From: Saccharospirillaceae bacterium
GTDB taxonomy: Bacteria; Pseudomonadota; Gammaproteobacteria; Pseudomonadales; Oceanobacteraceae
NCBI GenBank assembly: GCA_021208685.1
Contig: JAJOJJ010000046.1
Span: 42,360-106,359 of the forward strand
Direction: 5' to 3'
DNA: 64,000 nt
Shown: one piece after another, positions 18,440-29,225 of the stretch
How positions within the stretch are numbered: position 1 is the stretch's first letter
Layout of the letters: each line of letters opens with the position of its first letter
Notes under the pieces: generated by a model
Told to the model about the DNA's origin: nothing
What the model saw: the letters and a program-made list of their open reading frames with translations, nothing else
Database searches by the model: none
Position numbers and translations under genes: made by a program

Positions 18440-20084
18440 AGATCGCCTCCTTGAATGGGTCATGACCGATACGGCGGTAGGTTTCGAGGAAGGTTTCACC
18501 TTCGTTACGTTTGGCGACGTAGAAGTCGAGGATCTTGGCGATGATGTCTGGCATCTGATCGCGGGCGAAGGATGGCCCAAGAATCTTGCCCAGAGAGGTA
18601 TCTTCGCCAGCATTGCCGCCAAGAGAGATCTGGTAGAACTCTTCACCTTTTTTATCGACACCCAGCACGCCGATATTACCGACGTGGTGATGACCGCAGG
18701 CGTTCATACAGCCGGAAATGTTCAGGTCGATTTCACCCAGATCGTGCAGGTAGTCGAGGTCATCAAAGCGCAGCTGAATGGCCTCGGCGACCGGAATGGA
18801 TTTGGCATTGGCCAATGCACAGAAATCGCCGCCCGGGCAGCAGATCATGTCGGTCAGCAGGCCCAGAGTCGGCGTGGCCAGTCCCAGCGCTTTGGCTTCC
18901 TGCCACAGGGCAAACAGTTCGCTCTGTTCGACATCGGCCAGCACCAGATTCTGCTGGTGCGTTGAGCGGATCTCACCAAAGCTGTATTTGTCGGCCAGCA
19001 TGGCGATCTGATCCATCTGCTCTGCCGTCACATCACCCGGAGGTGTGCCTTTCTGTTTCAGCGTCAGCGTAACAATGGCGTAACCGGCTTGCTTGTGGGC
19101 GCGCACGTTGCGCTGCAACCAGCGGGCAAAGGCGGCGTTTTCAGCGCGGGCTGACGTCAGCCCGGCAGGCTCATCGCTCAGCGTTTTATAGGCCGGGTCA
19201 GTGAAGTGTTTTTTCACGCGTTCCAGTTCGGCAGCGGTCAGTTTGCTGTCACCGTTTTTAATGCGTTCCCATTCGGCTTCAACCAGCTCGGCCATGCGCT
19301 CAACTCCCAGCGCCTTCACCAGGATCTTGATGCGTGCTTTGTACTTGTTGTCACGACGACCAAACTGGTTGTAAACACGGATGATGGCATCCAGGTAGGT
19401 GAGCAGGTCTTCTTCCGGCAGGAAGCTGCGGATCTCTTCGCCGATAATAGGCGTACGGCCCAGACCACCGCCGACCAGAATGCGGTAACCGATCTGGCCT
19501 TGCGCATTGCGGATAATGTTGACGCCAATGTCGTGTACCTGGATGGCAGCGCGGTCGGCACCGGGAACGGCATTTACGGCAATTTTGAACTTACGCGGCA
19601 GGAAAGCGAATTCCGGGTGGAAGGTTGACCACTGACGGATGATTTCGCAGTACGGGCGCGGGTCCACGGTTTCTTCCGCAATAACTCCGGCGTATTCGTC
19701 GGTGGTGGTGTTACGGATACAGTTGCCACTGGTTTGTACGGCATGCATCTGCACGTCGGCCAGATCGGCCAGAATCTGCGGGCACTGCTCCAGTTTCGGC
19801 CAGTTGAACTGAACATTCTGGCGTGTGGAGAAGTGGGCATAGCCTTTGTCGTATTCGCGTGCAATGCGTGCCAGAGCGCGCATCTGAGCAGAATTCATCT
19901 GACCGTAAGGCACAGCAACACGCAGCATGGGTGCATAACGCTGCACGTAAATGCCGTTCTGCAGGCGCAGTGGCAGGAACTCGTCATCGGCGATTTTGCC
20001 GGCGAGATAGCGCTCCATTTGCCCCTTGAACTGGGCAACGCGCTCATTCAGCAGTTGCTGATCGTACTCATCGTATACGTACAT
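18423..20084 (-). CDS. cysI: Sulfite reductase hemoprotein (CysI / nitrite-sulfite reductase family)
   Basis: Reduces sulfite to sulfide for cysteine synthesis using siroheme and a [4Fe-4S] cluster. The 553-residue protein has the two cluster-binding pairs: Cys416-x5-Cys422 in CCPGGDFC and Cys459-x3-Cys463 in SGCMNACGHH. Ferredoxin-like domain residues for siroheme (STRQNVQFNW, SGNCIRN) are also present. No cysJ flavoprotein is adjacent, so the electron donor is not given by context. The DUF934 gene is coupled downstream. Upstream 20085-20251 is AT-rich and must hold the promoter; I could not define a CysB site. Confidence 0.93.
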   Translation of the reverse strand: MYVYDEYDQQLLNERVAQFKGQMERYLAGKIADDEFLPLRLQNGIYVQRYAPMLRVAVPYGQMNSAQMRALARIAREYDKGYAHFSTRQNVQFNWPKLEQCPQILADLADVQMHAVQTSGNCIRNTTTDEYAGVIAEETVDPRPYCEIIRQWSTFHPEFAFLPRKFKIAVNAVPGADRAAIQVHDIGVNIIRNAQGQIGYRILVGGGLGRTPIIGEEIRSFLPEEDLLTYLDAIIRVYNQFGRRDNKYKARIKILVKALGVERMAELVEAEWERIKNGDSKLTAAELERVKKHFTDPAYKTLSDEPAGLTSARAENAAFARWLQRNVRAHKQAGYAIVTLTLKQKGTPPGDVTAEQMDQIAMLADKYSFGEIRSTHQQNLVLADVEQSELFALWQEAKALGLATPTLGLLTDMICCPGGDFCALANAKSIPVAEAIQLRFDDLDYLHDLGEIDLNISGCMNACGHHHVGNIGVLGVDKKGEEFYQISLGGNAGEDTSLGKILGPSFARDQMPDIIAKILDFYVAKRNEGETFLETYRRIGHDPFKEAIYGPAH

Positions 20085-20251
20085 AAAAAACCGGTTGCTA
20101 ACCTGTGGTTATTAGAAAAGTCGTTATGGCGGCGAACGATAGCAGAGCTTGTATATTCTTAAAATTAATATTTATCTATATACAAATAACTGTTCGGTCT
20201 ATATCTGGCCGAGCAATTGATTGACACTGCCACCCTGTTTTCAACGCCGGA

Positions 20252-21043
20252 TTAATGGTTAAAAGCACCACCGCGCGAGGTCTTCAGTGCTTGTTGTAAT
20301 GGCAGCGGAACATCACTGAATACACCATCAACGCCGGCTTGCAACAAGCGCTGTGCGGTTTCGGCATCGTTTACGGTAAACACCAGCATATGGTAGCCGG
20401 CATCGCGGATGGCACGGACCTGAGCCGCATCAAAAAACTCTTTAGCGAAATGCAGTCCGGCGCAATCCGCTTCTTCCAGGCGATGTTGCCAGTCGGCCGG
20501 AATGGCTTCGACATTTAAAGCGCGGGTAATGTGCGGCATATGTCGGCGGGCAGACTGCAGAGCATGAACGCTGAAACTGCTCAGCAGCAACGGTTGTTCA
20601 AAATGAACCTGTTGCAGCGCCTGATGAATGGCCCACACGGTTTCCGGCTCGCGCCCGATGGTCGGTTTGATTTCCAGGTTCAGAGCCAGCTCCAGCGCGT
20701 TGGCCAGGGCCAGCAGTTCTGACAGGGTCAGAATCCGTTCGCCACGGAACTGATCACTGAACCAGTGGCCAACATCGAGCTGCTTCAGCTCGGCCAGACG
20801 CTTCTGGATCACCAGTCCGTCGCCATCGGAGCAGCGCTTAAGATCCGCGTCATGGTGAATAACGGCAATGCCATCTGCGGATATGGTGACATCAACCTCC
20901 GCCCAGCGTGCCCCCTGACGGGCCGCCAGTTCAATGGCCGCGCGGGTGTTTTCTGGCGCATGGCCGCTGGCGCCACGGTGGGCGATCACCGGACTCATGT
21001 CTTCGTAAGCATCCGGGCTTGAAAATGGGATCATGGTTGGCAT
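20252..21043 (-). CDS. Glycerophosphodiester phosphodiesterase
   Basis: Cytoplasmic GDPD-family enzyme that hydrolyses glycerophosphodiesters to glycerol-3-phosphate and an alcohol. It has the catalytic HRGASGHAPENT (His and Arg), EVDVTISADG (metal ligands), the second histidine in IHHDADL, and ALNLEIKP. The start is uncertain: 21043 is the longest that avoids the MATE gene; 21034 or 20998 (MSPVIAHRG) are as plausible, and no strong ribosome site picks between them. No signal peptide is visible with any of these. It follows the MATE gene by about 40 bp. Confidence 0.88.
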   Translation of the reverse strand: MPTMIPFSSPDAYEDMSPVIAHRGASGHAPENTRAAIELAARQGARWAEVDVTISADGIAVIHHDADLKRCSDGDGLVIQKRLAELKQLDVGHWFSDQFRGERILTLSELLALANALELALNLEIKPTIGREPETVWAIHQALQQVHFEQPLLLSSFSVHALQSARRHMPHITRALNVEAIPADWQHRLEEADCAGLHFAKEFFDAAQVRAIRDAGYHMLVFTVNDAETAQRLLQAGVDGVFSDVPLPLQQALKTSRGGAFNH

Positions 21044-21084
21044 GGCAGGACTCGGTGTGATTGATCTGAAACGGGTGGTGGTCT

Positions 21085-22434
21085 TTAAACAGAGATATGA
21101 GCCCAGCGGCGTGCACGCCAGATCAGGGCATAAATCAGCGACAACGTAATACGTTGCAGGCCCTGAAGCAACCAGATTCCCAATAAGCCAAAACCGGCCA
21201 CCGGCCCGACCAGAAACGCCAGCGGCAGCAGCACGCCCCATTGCATGGTCAGACTGATGCGCATCACCTGTTTGCTGGCACCGGCACCCAGCAAAGCCTG
21301 AGTCAGTACCATGGCGGTGACTTCAAAAACGATGTTCAGGCCGGTGATGCGCAACGGCCAGCTGCCCAGTTCAATCAGATGCTGATCGGGTGTGAACAGG
21401 CACAGAATCGCCTGTGGGAATACCCACAGCGGTAAGCCCAGAACCGCCATCATCAGCATGGCGACGCGCACCACCTCCCAGCCCCAGCGGTAGGCATCAT
21501 CCGTGTCACCGCGTCCCAGTGCATGACCAACGAGACTGGTGGAGGCAATGCCCAGCCCGACGGCTGGCAGAATTAACAATAATGCGAGACTGATCAGAAT
21601 ATGACCGATGGCCTGTTCCTGAGTACCCACCTGACCGATGATCCAGAACAGCACGCTCACGCCCAGAGCAAACAGGGTTTGCTGGGTGGAATTGGGCAGG
21701 GCCAGGCGCAGCACTTTCCAGACGGTTTCCTGCGTTGGCATGCGCCGACTGCCATCGTCGTGGCGACGGAAGGTCAGCCAGCAATAAAGACCCGCACCAA
21801 AAAACAGCGCAATGCCGGTGCCCATGCCGGAGCCGACTGCGCCATAACCTTCCCATGCGCCAATGCCAAAAATGAGAACATAGCTGACCAGCACATTGAC
21901 CAGATGCATCACCAGCAACGAGTAAAGATACATCCGCGCTTGTCCGATGCCGCTCCAGTAGCCGCGGAAAACAAAGTTCATGGCCACGGCAACGGTCGCA
22001 GCGGTGCGCCATTCAAAGTAGGGCACAGCAATATCCAACACCTGAGAATCGGTGTTGAACAGCGGAATCAGCCAGGGCGCGATCAGAATAAACAGCAGGG
22101 ACAGCGGAATGCCGACCAGGAGCGCCAGCAGCAAACCGGCATAAAGGGGTTCGCGCAGGCCGCTGTCGCCGGCGCCGTGGCGTCGGGCAACCAGCGCCTG
22201 TACACCCGCCGATAAGCCCATCACCATGGACACGGTAATGAAGGTGGCATAGCCGCCGACGCCGACGCCCGCCAGTGCGGTTTCGCCCAGACGCCCGACC
22301 ATGGCCGCATCAACCAGATTGATCAGGCTCTGTGACAGCATGCCGCCGATAATCGGCACGCCAATCGACAGAATGCGCAGCAGACGCTGCGGCTCAATGC
22401 GCAGCAGTCGGCTGAACGGCAGCAGCCAGTTCAC
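21085..22434 (-). CDS. MATE-family multidrug/sodium antiporter
   Basis: A 449-residue inner-membrane exporter with twelve hydrophobic segments, typical for MATE. Family features include [27 protein letters not shown] at the N-terminus, [21 protein letters not shown] in the middle (both read in parts), and two homologous halves. The drug substrate cannot be read from sequence. It begins with GTG 22434, three bases after the metH stop, so it is likely cotranslated with metH. The link with methionine synthesis is not obvious. Confidence 0.92.
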   Translation of the reverse strand: MNWLLPFSRLLRIEPQRLLRILSIGVPIIGGMLSQSLINLVDAAMVGRLGETALAGVGVGGYATFITVSMVMGLSAGVQALVARRHGAGDSGLREPLYAGLLLALLVGIPLSLLFILIAPWLIPLFNTDSQVLDIAVPYFEWRTAATVAVAMNFVFRGYWSGIGQARMYLYSLLVMHLVNVLVSYVLIFGIGAWEGYGAVGSGMGTGIALFFGAGLYCWLTFRRHDDGSRRMPTQETVWKVLRLALPNSTQQTLFALGVSVLFWIIGQVGTQEQAIGHILISLALLLILPAVGLGIASTSLVGHALGRGDTDDAYRWGWEVVRVAMLMMAVLGLPLWVFPQAILCLFTPDQHLIELGSWPLRITGLNIVFEVTAMVLTQALLGAGASKQVMRISLTMQWGVLLPLAFLVGPVAGFGLLGIWLLQGLQRITLSLIYALIWRARRWAHISV

Positions 22435-22437
22435 AAC

Positions 22438-25400
22438 TCAGCGATCGTAACTTAGGTTAGGGGCCAGCCAGCGCTCCATCTGCTCCAGATCCATCCCTTT
22501 ACGGGCGGCAATATCGGTAACCTGATCCTTGTCGATTTTGCCCAGTCCGAAGTACTTGGCGTCCGGGTGGGAGAAATACCAGCCGCTGACAGACGCTGCC
22601 GGGGTCATGGCGAAATTTTCGGTCAGGGACACGCCCGTAGCGGCTTCGGCATTGAGCAGACGGAACAATGTTGCCTTTTCGGTGTGGTCGGGGCAGGCCG
22701 GGTAGCCCGGTGCCGGGCGGATGCCTTTATAGCCTTCTTTAATCAGCTCTTCGTTGCTCAGCTGTTCATCCGCGGCGTAGCCCCATAATTCCTTACGTAC
22801 AATTTCATGCAGGCGCTCGGCAAAGGCTTCAGCCAGACGGTCGGCCAGTGCTTTGATCAGAATGCTGTTGTAATCGTCATGTTTGGCGTCATACGAATGC
22901 GCCAGCTGCTCGGCTTCAATGCCGGCGGTAACCACAAAGGCACCCATGTAATCGTCGGCACTGCCTTCCGGCGCCACAAAGTCAGCCAGCGAGAAGTTTG
23001 GCTGGTCGTTCGGCTTATCGGTTTGCTGGCGCAGCTGATGCAGAACCGCCAGCTCCGCGCTGCGGTCTTCATTAAATACCGCAATATCATCCGCACCCCG
23101 GCGCTGCGCTGGCCACAGACCAACCACACCTCGGGCATTGAAGAGTTTTTCATCGATGATACGCGCCAGCATCGCCTGAGCATCTTTGAACAGGGCAGTG
23201 GCGGCTTCGCCAACCACTTCATCTTCCAGAATGCGCGGATACTTACCAGCCAGCTCCCAGGACATAAAAAACGGCGTCCAGTCGATGTAGTTGGCCAGAT
23301 CGGCCAGATCAAAGTCTTCGTAAACGGTGATGCCCAGCGTGTTCGGCTTGGGTGGCTGGTAAGTATCCCAGTCGCCCTGGTAGGCGTTGGCGCAGGCCTG
23401 TTCGTAAGTCAGCAGGGCCTTGGCTTTGCGATTGGCATTACGGATACGCACGGCTTCGTATTCTTCGCGGCGCTCGGCTATAAACTCGGCTTTGGCAGCC
23501 GGCGTGACCAGCTTCTGCGCTACACCAACGGCGCGGGAGGCATCGGCAACATAAACGGCGATGTCGTTTTTATACTGCGGCTCAATCTTTACCGCCGTGT
23601 GCGCTTTAGAAGTGGTGGCACCGCCAATCATCAGTGGTAAATGGAAGTTCAGGCGCTGCATCTCACGCGCCACGTGCACCATTTCATCCAGCGATGGAGT
23701 GATCAGACCCGACAAGCCGATGATGTCGACGTTCTCGTCTTTGGCGACTTTGAGAATTTTCTCTGCCGGCACCATCACACCGAGGTCGATCACCTCAAAG
23801 TTATTGCATTGCAGCACAACACCCACGATGTTTTTACCGATGTCGTGCACGTCACCTTTGACGGTGGCCATCAGAATTTTGCCCTGGGTTTCCGACTTGC
23901 CGTCTTTTTCGGCTTCGATAAAGGGCAACAGGTAGGCTACGGCCTGCTTCATCACCCGCGCGCTTTTCACCACCTGCGGCAGGAACATTTTGCCGGAACC
24001 GAACAGGTCGCCGACCACGTTCATGCCATCCATCAACGGACCTTCGATCACTTCGATCGGACGCGCAAAACCTTTACGCGCTTCTTCAGTGTCTTCTTCA
24101 ACGTAAGCGTTGATGCCTTTGACCAGTGCGTGGGTCAGGCGCTCACGGACTGGCAGGGTGCGCCACTCTTCGGTTTCTTTTTCCTGCACGCTGCCGTCGC
24201 CACGGTATTTTTCGGCAATCTCCAGCATGCGGTCGGTGCCATCGGCGCGACGGTTAAGAACCACATCTTCAACGCGTTCTTTCAGTTCTGCTGGCAGATC
24301 ATCGTACACCGCCAGCTGACCGGCGTTGACGATGCCCATGCTCATACCGTTCTGAATGGCGTGATAGAGGAACACGGAATGAATCGCTTCACGCACCGGC
24401 TCGTTACCGCGGAAAGAGAACGACACGTTGGATACACCGCCGGAAATCTTGGCATGGGGCAGATTGTCGGTGATGTACTTACAACTGTTGATGAAATCAA
24501 CGGCGTAGTTGTTGTGTTCTTCGATGCCGGTAGCCACGGCAAAGATGTTCGGGTCGAAGATGATGTCTTCCGGCGGGAAGCCGACTTTATCAACCAGCAC
24601 GCGGTAAGAGCGTTCACAGATTTCATTCTTACGCGCTTCGGTATCAGCCTGGCCGTCTTCGTCAAACGCCATGACCACGACAGCGGCTCCGTAGCGCAGG
24701 CAACGCTTGGCTTTGGCAATGAATTCTTCTTCCCCTTCTTTCAGGGAAATGGAATTGACGATCGCCTTACCCTGAATGCACTTGAGGCCGGCTTCGATGA
24801 TTTCCCACTTGGAGGAGTCGACCATGATCGGCACCCGGGCAATGTCCGGCTCGGAGGCGATCAGGTTGAGGTAGCGCACCATGGCTGCCTGGGAGTCGAG
24901 CATCCCCTCGTCCATGTTGATGTCGATGATCTGCGCACCGTTTTCTACCTGCTGGCGGGCGATCTCCAGCGCTTCATCGTAGTTTTCTTCAATAATCAGG
25001 CGTTTGAATTTGGCTGATCCGGTGACGTTGGCACGCTCGCCGACGTTTACAAACAGGCTGTCTTCGTCGAAGTTGAATGGCTCCAGACCCGCCAGGCGAC
25101 AGGCCGGTTTGATGTCAGGGATCGTGCGGGGCTTGTGCTTTTTAACCGCTTCGGCAACGGCTTTGATGTGCGCCGGAGTGGTGCCACAGCAGCCACCGAC
25201 AATGTTCAGGAAGCCCGAGGCGGCAAACTCTTCGACGATCACGGCCATTTCAGCGGCGGACTGATCGTACTCACCAAACTCGTTGGGCAGGCCGGCATTC
25301 GGGTGGGCCGAGACAAAGGTACTGACTTTTTTCGACAGCTCTTCAACGTGCGGGCGCAATTCTTCGGCACCCAGTGCGCAGTTCAGACCGACCGACAAGG

Positions 25401-26148
25401 GGCGGGCATGCGCTACAGAGTTCCAGAAGGCTTCCGCAGTCTGGCCGGAAAGGGTACGGCCAGAAGCGTCAGTGATGGTGCCGGATATCATGATCGGCAG
25501 CTCTTCACCCCGTTGCTCAAACACTTCCTGCGCAGCGTAAATCGCGGCTTTGGCGTTCAGGGTATCGAAAATGGTTTCAATCAGGATGAGATCGGCGCCG
25601 CCATCCATCAGTCCATGAGTGGCTTCCACATACTCTTCCACCAGCTGATCAAAACTGATGGCGCGGTAGCCGGGGTCGTTTACATCGGGCGAAATGGAGG
25701 CTGTTTTGCTGGTTGGTCCCAGCACCCCGGCGACATAACGCGGTATGCCGGTTTCGCGCTCAACCTCATCCGCCACGCGGCGGGCCAGGGCCGCGGCTTC
25801 GCGGTTCAGCTCCGGTACCAGATCTTCCATGTGGTAATCCGCCTGAGACACGCGGGTCGAGTTGAAGGTGTTGGTTTCAACGATATCCGCACCGGCCAGA
25901 TAATACTGTTTGTGTATGCCGGCAATAATGTCAGGCTGAGTCAGTACCAGCAGGTCGTTGTTGCCTTTCACATCCTGCGGGATGTCGGCAAAACGGCTGC
26001 CACGGTAGTCTTTTTCTTCCAGCATGTGCGACTGAATCAGCGTGCCCATGCCGCCATCCAGAATATGGATGCGTTGCTTCAGGTTGTCTTTCAGGCGGGC
26101 GATGCGCTGCTGGCGGATAGCCGTAAGGGAAGAGGTAGTCTGACTCAT
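22438..26148 (-). CDS. metH: Methionine synthase, cobalamin-dependent
   Basis: Transfers the methyl group of methyltetrahydrofolate to homocysteine through cobalamin. The 1236-residue protein has all four modules: homocysteine-binding (zinc ligands Cys257, Cys320, Cys321 in GLNCALG and GGCCGTTP), folate-binding ([13 protein letters not shown] onward), cobalamin-binding (DVHDIGKN with axial His768), and the C-terminal reactivation domain that binds S-adenosylmethionine ([12 protein letters not shown]). The start ATG 26148 begins MSQTTSSL; a longer frame to 26220 would run into the promoter of nfuA. I saw no cobalamin riboswitch in the 143 bp to nfuA. Confidence 0.97.
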   Translation of the reverse strand: MSQTTSSLTAIRQQRIARLKDNLKQRIHILDGGMGTLIQSHMLEEKDYRGSRFADIPQDVKGNNDLLVLTQPDIIAGIHKQYYLAGADIVETNTFNSTRVSQADYHMEDLVPELNREAAALARRVADEVERETGIPRYVAGVLGPTSKTASISPDVNDPGYRAISFDQLVEEYVEATHGLMDGGADLILIETIFDTLNAKAAIYAAQEVFEQRGEELPIMISGTITDASGRTLSGQTAEAFWNSVAHARPLSVGLNCALGAEELRPHVEELSKKVSTFVSAHPNAGLPNEFGEYDQSAAEMAVIVEEFAASGFLNIVGGCCGTTPAHIKAVAEAVKKHKPRTIPDIKPACRLAGLEPFNFDEDSLFVNVGERANVTGSAKFKRLIIEENYDEALEIARQQVENGAQIIDINMDEGMLDSQAAMVRYLNLIASEPDIARVPIMVDSSKWEIIEAGLKCIQGKAIVNSISLKEGEEEFIAKAKRCLRYGAAVVVMAFDEDGQADTEARKNEICERSYRVLVDKVGFPPEDIIFDPNIFAVATGIEEHNNYAVDFINSCKYITDNLPHAKISGGVSNVSFSFRGNEPVREAIHSVFLYHAIQNGMSMGIVNAGQLAVYDDLPAELKERVEDVVLNRRADGTDRMLEIAEKYRGDGSVQEKETEEWRTLPVRERLTHALVKGINAYVEEDTEEARKGFARPIEVIEGPLMDGMNVVGDLFGSGKMFLPQVVKSARVMKQAVAYLLPFIEAEKDGKSETQGKILMATVKGDVHDIGKNIVGVVLQCNNFEVIDLGVMVPAEKILKVAKDENVDIIGLSGLITPSLDEMVHVAREMQRLNFHLPLMIGGATTSKAHTAVKIEPQYKNDIAVYVADASRAVGVAQKLVTPAAKAEFIAERREEYEAVRIRNANRKAKALLTYEQACANAYQGDWDTYQPPKPNTLGITVYEDFDLADLANYIDWTPFFMSWELAGKYPRILEDEVVGEAATALFKDAQAMLARIIDEKLFNARGVVGLWPAQRRGADDIAVFNEDRSAELAVLHQLRQQTDKPNDQPNFSLADFVAPEGSADDYMGAFVVTAGIEAEQLAHSYDAKHDDYNSILIKALADRLAEAFAERLHEIVRKELWGYAADEQLSNEELIKEGYKGIRPAPGYPACPDHTEKATLFRLLNAEAATGVSLTENFAMTPAASVSGWYFSHPDAKYFGLGKIDKDQVTDIAARKGMDLEQMERWLAPNLSYDR

Positions 26149-26247
26149 AAATCTCTGATGTCTTAAACCGGAAAAATGGCGCGGGATTGTACCAGAGGCG
26201 GGAGCGCTTGTCTTACCCAACCATTTTACTTGGGTATTTCACCCGGC

Positions 26248-26271
26248 GGTGCCATTCGCTACAATGGCACC
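26248..26271. promoter_or_regulatory. Perfect 9-bp inverted repeat overlapping a -10 box in front of nfuA
   Basis: GGTGCCATT (26248-26256), spacer CGCTAC, AATGGCACC (26263-26271). TACAAT at 26260-26265 inside it could be the nfuA -10 element. The layout suits an operator or a transcript hairpin; the binding protein is unknown and the bases do not fit the IscR type 2 pattern I know. Confidence 0.5.
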
Positions 26272-26291
26272 ACTTGATTGAGGTAGAGACT

Positions 26292-26882
26292 ATGACAACC
26301 TACGTAACCATCACTCCGGATGCAGAAGATTATCTGGCTCAGTTGCTGGAAAAGCAAAACGTTGAGGGGATGGCTGTTCGTGTTTTTATTACCCAGCCCG
26401 GCACCAAGTACGCAGAGACTTGCCTGGCCTATTGCCGCCCGGAAGAAGTCCATGCCTCTGATCAGCTGCAGGCTATGGAGAAGCTGCGCGTCTATGTTGA
26501 ACAGATGAGCATTCCGTATCTGGAAGAATCCATCATTGATTTCGCCAAGGACCGTATGGGAGGGCAGCTGACCATCAAAGCCCCGAATGCCAAAATGCCT
26601 AAGGTGACTTCTGACAGCCCGGTGGAAGAGCGCATTAACTATCTGCTGTATACCGAAATCAATCCGGGGCTGGCCGCTCATGGTGGTGATGTCAGTCTGG
26701 TTGAACTGACTGAAGATGGCGTGGCTGTACTGAAATTTGGCGGTGGTTGTCAGGGTTGCAGCGCCGTTGATATGACTCTGAAAGATGGCGTTGAGGCATC
26801 ATTAATCGCCAAAATTCCGGAAGTCAAAGCGGTGCGCGATGTGACGGATCACACCAAAGCTGAGAATGCGTATTTCAAATAA
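26292..26882 (+). CDS. nfuA: Fe-S cluster carrier NfuA
   Basis: Fe-S biogenesis protein that holds and delivers [4Fe-4S] clusters to target enzymes, often under iron or oxidative stress. The 196-residue protein joins a degenerate A-type N-terminal domain (which lacks the cluster cysteines) to a C-terminal Nfu domain with the cluster-binding CQGC in [20 protein letters not shown]. The start ATG 26292 is preceded by GAGGTAGAG. It is divergent from metH. Ends at a strong terminator. Confidence 0.96.
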   Translation: MTTYVTITPDAEDYLAQLLEKQNVEGMAVRVFITQPGTKYAETCLAYCRPEEVHASDQLQAMEKLRVYVEQMSIPYLEESIIDFAKDRMGGQLTIKAPNAKMPKVTSDSPVEERINYLLYTEINPGLAAHGGDVSLVELTEDGVAVLKFGGGCQGCSAVDMTLKDGVEASLIAKIPEVKAVRDVTDHTKAENAYFK

Positions 26883-26901
26883 GCACTGACAGCGACACAC
26901 A

Positions 26902-26929
26902 AAAAAGCCAGCGGATGCTGGCTTTTTTG
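26902..26929. terminator. Bidirectional terminator after nfuA
   Basis: AAAAAAGCCAGC (26902-26913), loop GGAT, GCTGGCTTTTTT (26918-26929). Serves nfuA and the convergent PilZ gene. Confidence 0.9.
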
Positions 26930-26942
26930 TGCCTTCTGATGC

Positions 26943-27245
26943 TCAGAGGAAGGAGTCGATGGTGGCACCGATGCGGTAATTTTCATTGCCGCTCTCTTCG
27001 GCGCGGCAGATGGTTACTTTGGCTTCCAGGGGGGTGGTATAGCCGCCGCCGCTGGATACGGTAAGCCGCCCGCTGATTCCGACAGGGATCATTTCACAGT
27101 GCTGTAATTGCACGCCACTGCTGCTGAGGTCCAGGCAGGTAAGGTCATAGCTGCTGCCGTCACTGAGGGTCAGGGTGGCCGGAGCCGAGACCTGCATGCG
27201 GATAAAGTTCCGTTTTTCTTGGTAGTTTCTCGCCAGACTGGACAT
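26943..27245 (-). CDS. PilZ-domain protein (predicted c-di-GMP receptor)
   Basis: A 100-residue single PilZ domain. Both c-di-GMP-binding elements are visible: the RxxxR box in EKRNFIRMQVSAPA and the D/NxSxxG box in DLSSSGVQL. The start ATG 27245 has AAGGAGAA in front of it; the longer frame to 27332 is not needed. It is divergent from a REC-PP2C / STAS pair, the same trio I recall from P. aeruginosa PA2797-PA2799, which suggests a surface-attachment or general-stress decision circuit using c-di-GMP. Confidence 0.9.
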   Translation of the reverse strand: MSSLARNYQEKRNFIRMQVSAPATLTLSDGSSYDLTCLDLSSSGVQLQHCEMIPVGISGRLTVSSGGGYTTPLEAKVTICRAEESGNENYRIGATIDSFL

Positions 27246-27525
27246 GGTTCTTCTCCTTATTAGAGTCTTGTCGATGCTATCTTGATGGCTAATTTTTGTA
27301 CATTGAGAAAAATTCAGCATTCTCTGTGCCATAAGTGTCTTCCATTAATAGTTTGAGTGCCCTGTGTCAGGGGCGAATCAGGGGGGTGAGGGCAATTTCG
27401 GGGCTTCATTGCCAAACCCGACTCAACGAAGGATTGTTTGTCTGGTGACAGATACTTTAGGGATTGCAAGGGGGCACAGATGACGTTAGTGTTCGCCCCA
27501 ATTGAGCCTACGCCGGGAGTTACTG

Positions 27526-28698
27526 ATGGCCGCGAAAGTGCTGGTCATTGACGATGATTCGACCGTCCGCGATAGCATGGTTGCCTTTCTGGATGACTAT
27601 GATTATCAGGTGATGTCAGCCACTTGTGGCCATGATGCTTTGCAGCTGTTAGCTGAGCACAGCGTGGATGCAGTGGTCTGTGACCTCAAAATGCCTGGCC
27701 TGAACGGCATCGAACTGCTTGAGCGGCTGAAACTTGAACAGCCACTGTTGCCTGTGATTGTCGTCTCTGGCGCGGGTGTCATGGATGATGTCGTGAGGGC
27801 GTTGCGGCTTGGGGCTGATGATTATCTGGTCAAGCCCATTCTTGATCTGGAAGTCCTGCACCATTCCCTGAAAAAATCGCTGCAACGTGCTGAGCTTGAA
27901 GCAGACAATAACGCCTACCGCGAACATCTGGAAAAAACCAATACTGAGCTGAAGCGTGGCCTGGATGAATTGCGCAATGATCAGCTTGCCGGACGTCAGG
28001 CGCAGTTGCGTATGCTGCCGGAACCGGTGGAACTGGATGGTATTCAGTGTGATCACAAAATAATTCCTTCATTACTGCTCAGTGGCGACTTCCTTGATTA
28101 CTTTGAGCTGGATGATAATCAACTGGTTTTTTACATTGCCGATGTTTCCGGTCATGGCGCCTCGTCAGCCTTTGTTACGGTCCTTCTGAAAAACCTGACT
28201 TACCGTTTGCGCCGCAATCTGCAGCGTGGTTCCAGTGATGATCTGCTGCATCCGTCTCAGGTACTCGACCGGATTAACTCAGAGTTACTGGCCTCGGAGC
28301 TGGAAAAACACCTGACCATGTTTTACGGCGTGATCAATACCGAAACCCTGATGCTCAGATACAGCGTGGGCGGGCATTTCCCAATGCCGGTGCTGCTGCA
28401 GCGTGGATCAGCGCAATACCTGACCGGGCGTGGCATGCCGGTGGGGATGTTCCGTGAAGCGGAATACCAGAACTATGAACTGCAGTTGCCGGAGCCTTTC
28501 AGCTTGTTATTGTTTTCGGATGGAATACTGGAAATCATGGCGGAACCGACCTTGAATGATAAAGAATCTTTGTTACTAAAGGTGGCGGCAGACAGTCGCG
28601 GCAATATCCAGCAGATTTGCGGGCAGCTGGGCCTTGATGACCTGCCCGAGGTTCCGGACGATATTGCCATGGTTGCCATTGGCCGGGGTGTGTTATGA
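27526..28698 (+). CDS. Response regulator with PP2C-type (SpoIIE/RsbU) phosphatase domain, RssB-like
   Basis: A 390-residue two-domain regulator. REC domain at 1-120 has the acidic pocket DDD (9-11), phospho-acceptor Asp53 in VVCDLKMPG and the conserved Lys in DDYLVKPI. A helical linker (about 125-165) leads to a PP2C phosphatase domain with metal-binding DVSGHGASS, FSDGILE and PDDIAMVAI. Family role: phosphatase activity switched by REC phosphorylation sets the state of an anti-sigma antagonist. The STAS-domain substrate candidate is the next gene, overlapping by ATGA. Start ATG 27526 with GGGAG. The histidine kinase is not in the window. Confidence 0.92.
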   Translation: MAAKVLVIDDDSTVRDSMVAFLDDYDYQVMSATCGHDALQLLAEHSVDAVVCDLKMPGLNGIELLERLKLEQPLLPVIVVSGAGVMDDVVRALRLGADDYLVKPILDLEVLHHSLKKSLQRAELEADNNAYREHLEKTNTELKRGLDELRNDQLAGRQAQLRMLPEPVELDGIQCDHKIIPSLLLSGDFLDYFELDDNQLVFYIADVSGHGASSAFVTVLLKNLTYRLRRNLQRGSSDDLLHPSQVLDRINSELLASELEKHLTMFYGVINTETLMLRYSVGGHFPMPVLLQRGSAQYLTGRGMPVGMFREAEYQNYELQLPEPFSLLLFSDGILEIMAEPTLNDKESLLLKVAADSRGNIQQICGQLGLDDLPEVPDDIAMVAIGRGVL

Positions 28699-29189
28699 CA
28701 TCAGGTAAAGTTCAGGTGGCCTTTTACCGGGGCATTCATGTGATTCGTCTTATCGGCGATGTGCGGCTTAATCTTTGCTCAGCGCTTGAGCACTATCTTG
28801 ATGGCATACTGACTCATCCGGATTTTGAAAACGTCATCATTGATCTGTCGCTGGCTGAAGGAGTGGACAGCACGACGCTGGGGCAGATTGCTAAAATCTC
28901 CATTATCTGCCGTGAACGCTTCGGTATAACACCAACCATATCCAGTCCCAATCCGGGGATTACCCGGATTCTGCTCAGCATGGGCTTTGATCAGGTTTTC
29001 CATATCATTAATGAACCCTTCTCCGATGAAGCGGATTTTCGTGAATGGGCGGCGGATGCCGTGGACGAAGACAAAGCGCGTGAGCAGGTAATTTCCGCTC
29101 ATCGTGTTCTGATGAGCCTCAATGATAAAAATAAAGATGCATTCCGGGAGCTGGTTGATTCTCTTGAGTCTGACCGTTTCCATTCTTAA
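28695..29189 (+). CDS. STAS-domain anti-sigma factor antagonist (RssC-like)
   Basis: A 164-residue protein. The STAS domain (1-105) has the expected phospho-acceptor region VDSTTLG with Ser59, followed by a C-terminal helical extension of about 55 residues that is longer than in minimal antagonists. Overlaps the phosphatase gene by four bases, so the pair is translated together. By family logic the unphosphorylated protein would bind and neutralise an anti-sigma factor; that partner is not in the window. Confidence 0.88.
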   Translation: MTSGKVQVAFYRGIHVIRLIGDVRLNLCSALEHYLDGILTHPDFENVIIDLSLAEGVDSTTLGQIAKISIICRERFGITPTISSPNPGITRILLSMGFDQVFHIINEPFSDEADFREWAADAVDEDKAREQVISAHRVLMSLNDKNKDAFRELVDSLESDRFHS

Positions 29190-29225
29190 CAGCTGAAATT
29201 CATTCTGCGAACTCAGGGGGACTAA

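Noticed and set aside
20085..20251. CysB-binding site upstream of cysI
   Set aside because: The AT-rich sequence has scattered TTAT/ATAA motifs but the CysB consensus is too loose to call by eye.
23641..25017. A 458-residue open frame on the plus strand opposite metH
   Set aside because: It lies fully within metH, has no start signal, no recognisable family and a His/Phe/Val-rich composition typical of the antisense shadow of a biased coding strand. The same holds for 10390-11199 opposite nhaB and 25135-26166 opposite metH.
26149..26291. Cobalamin or SAH riboswitch before metH
   Set aside because: The gap is only 143 bp, shared with a divergent promoter, and I find neither a B12-box-like core nor the SAH-element pattern.
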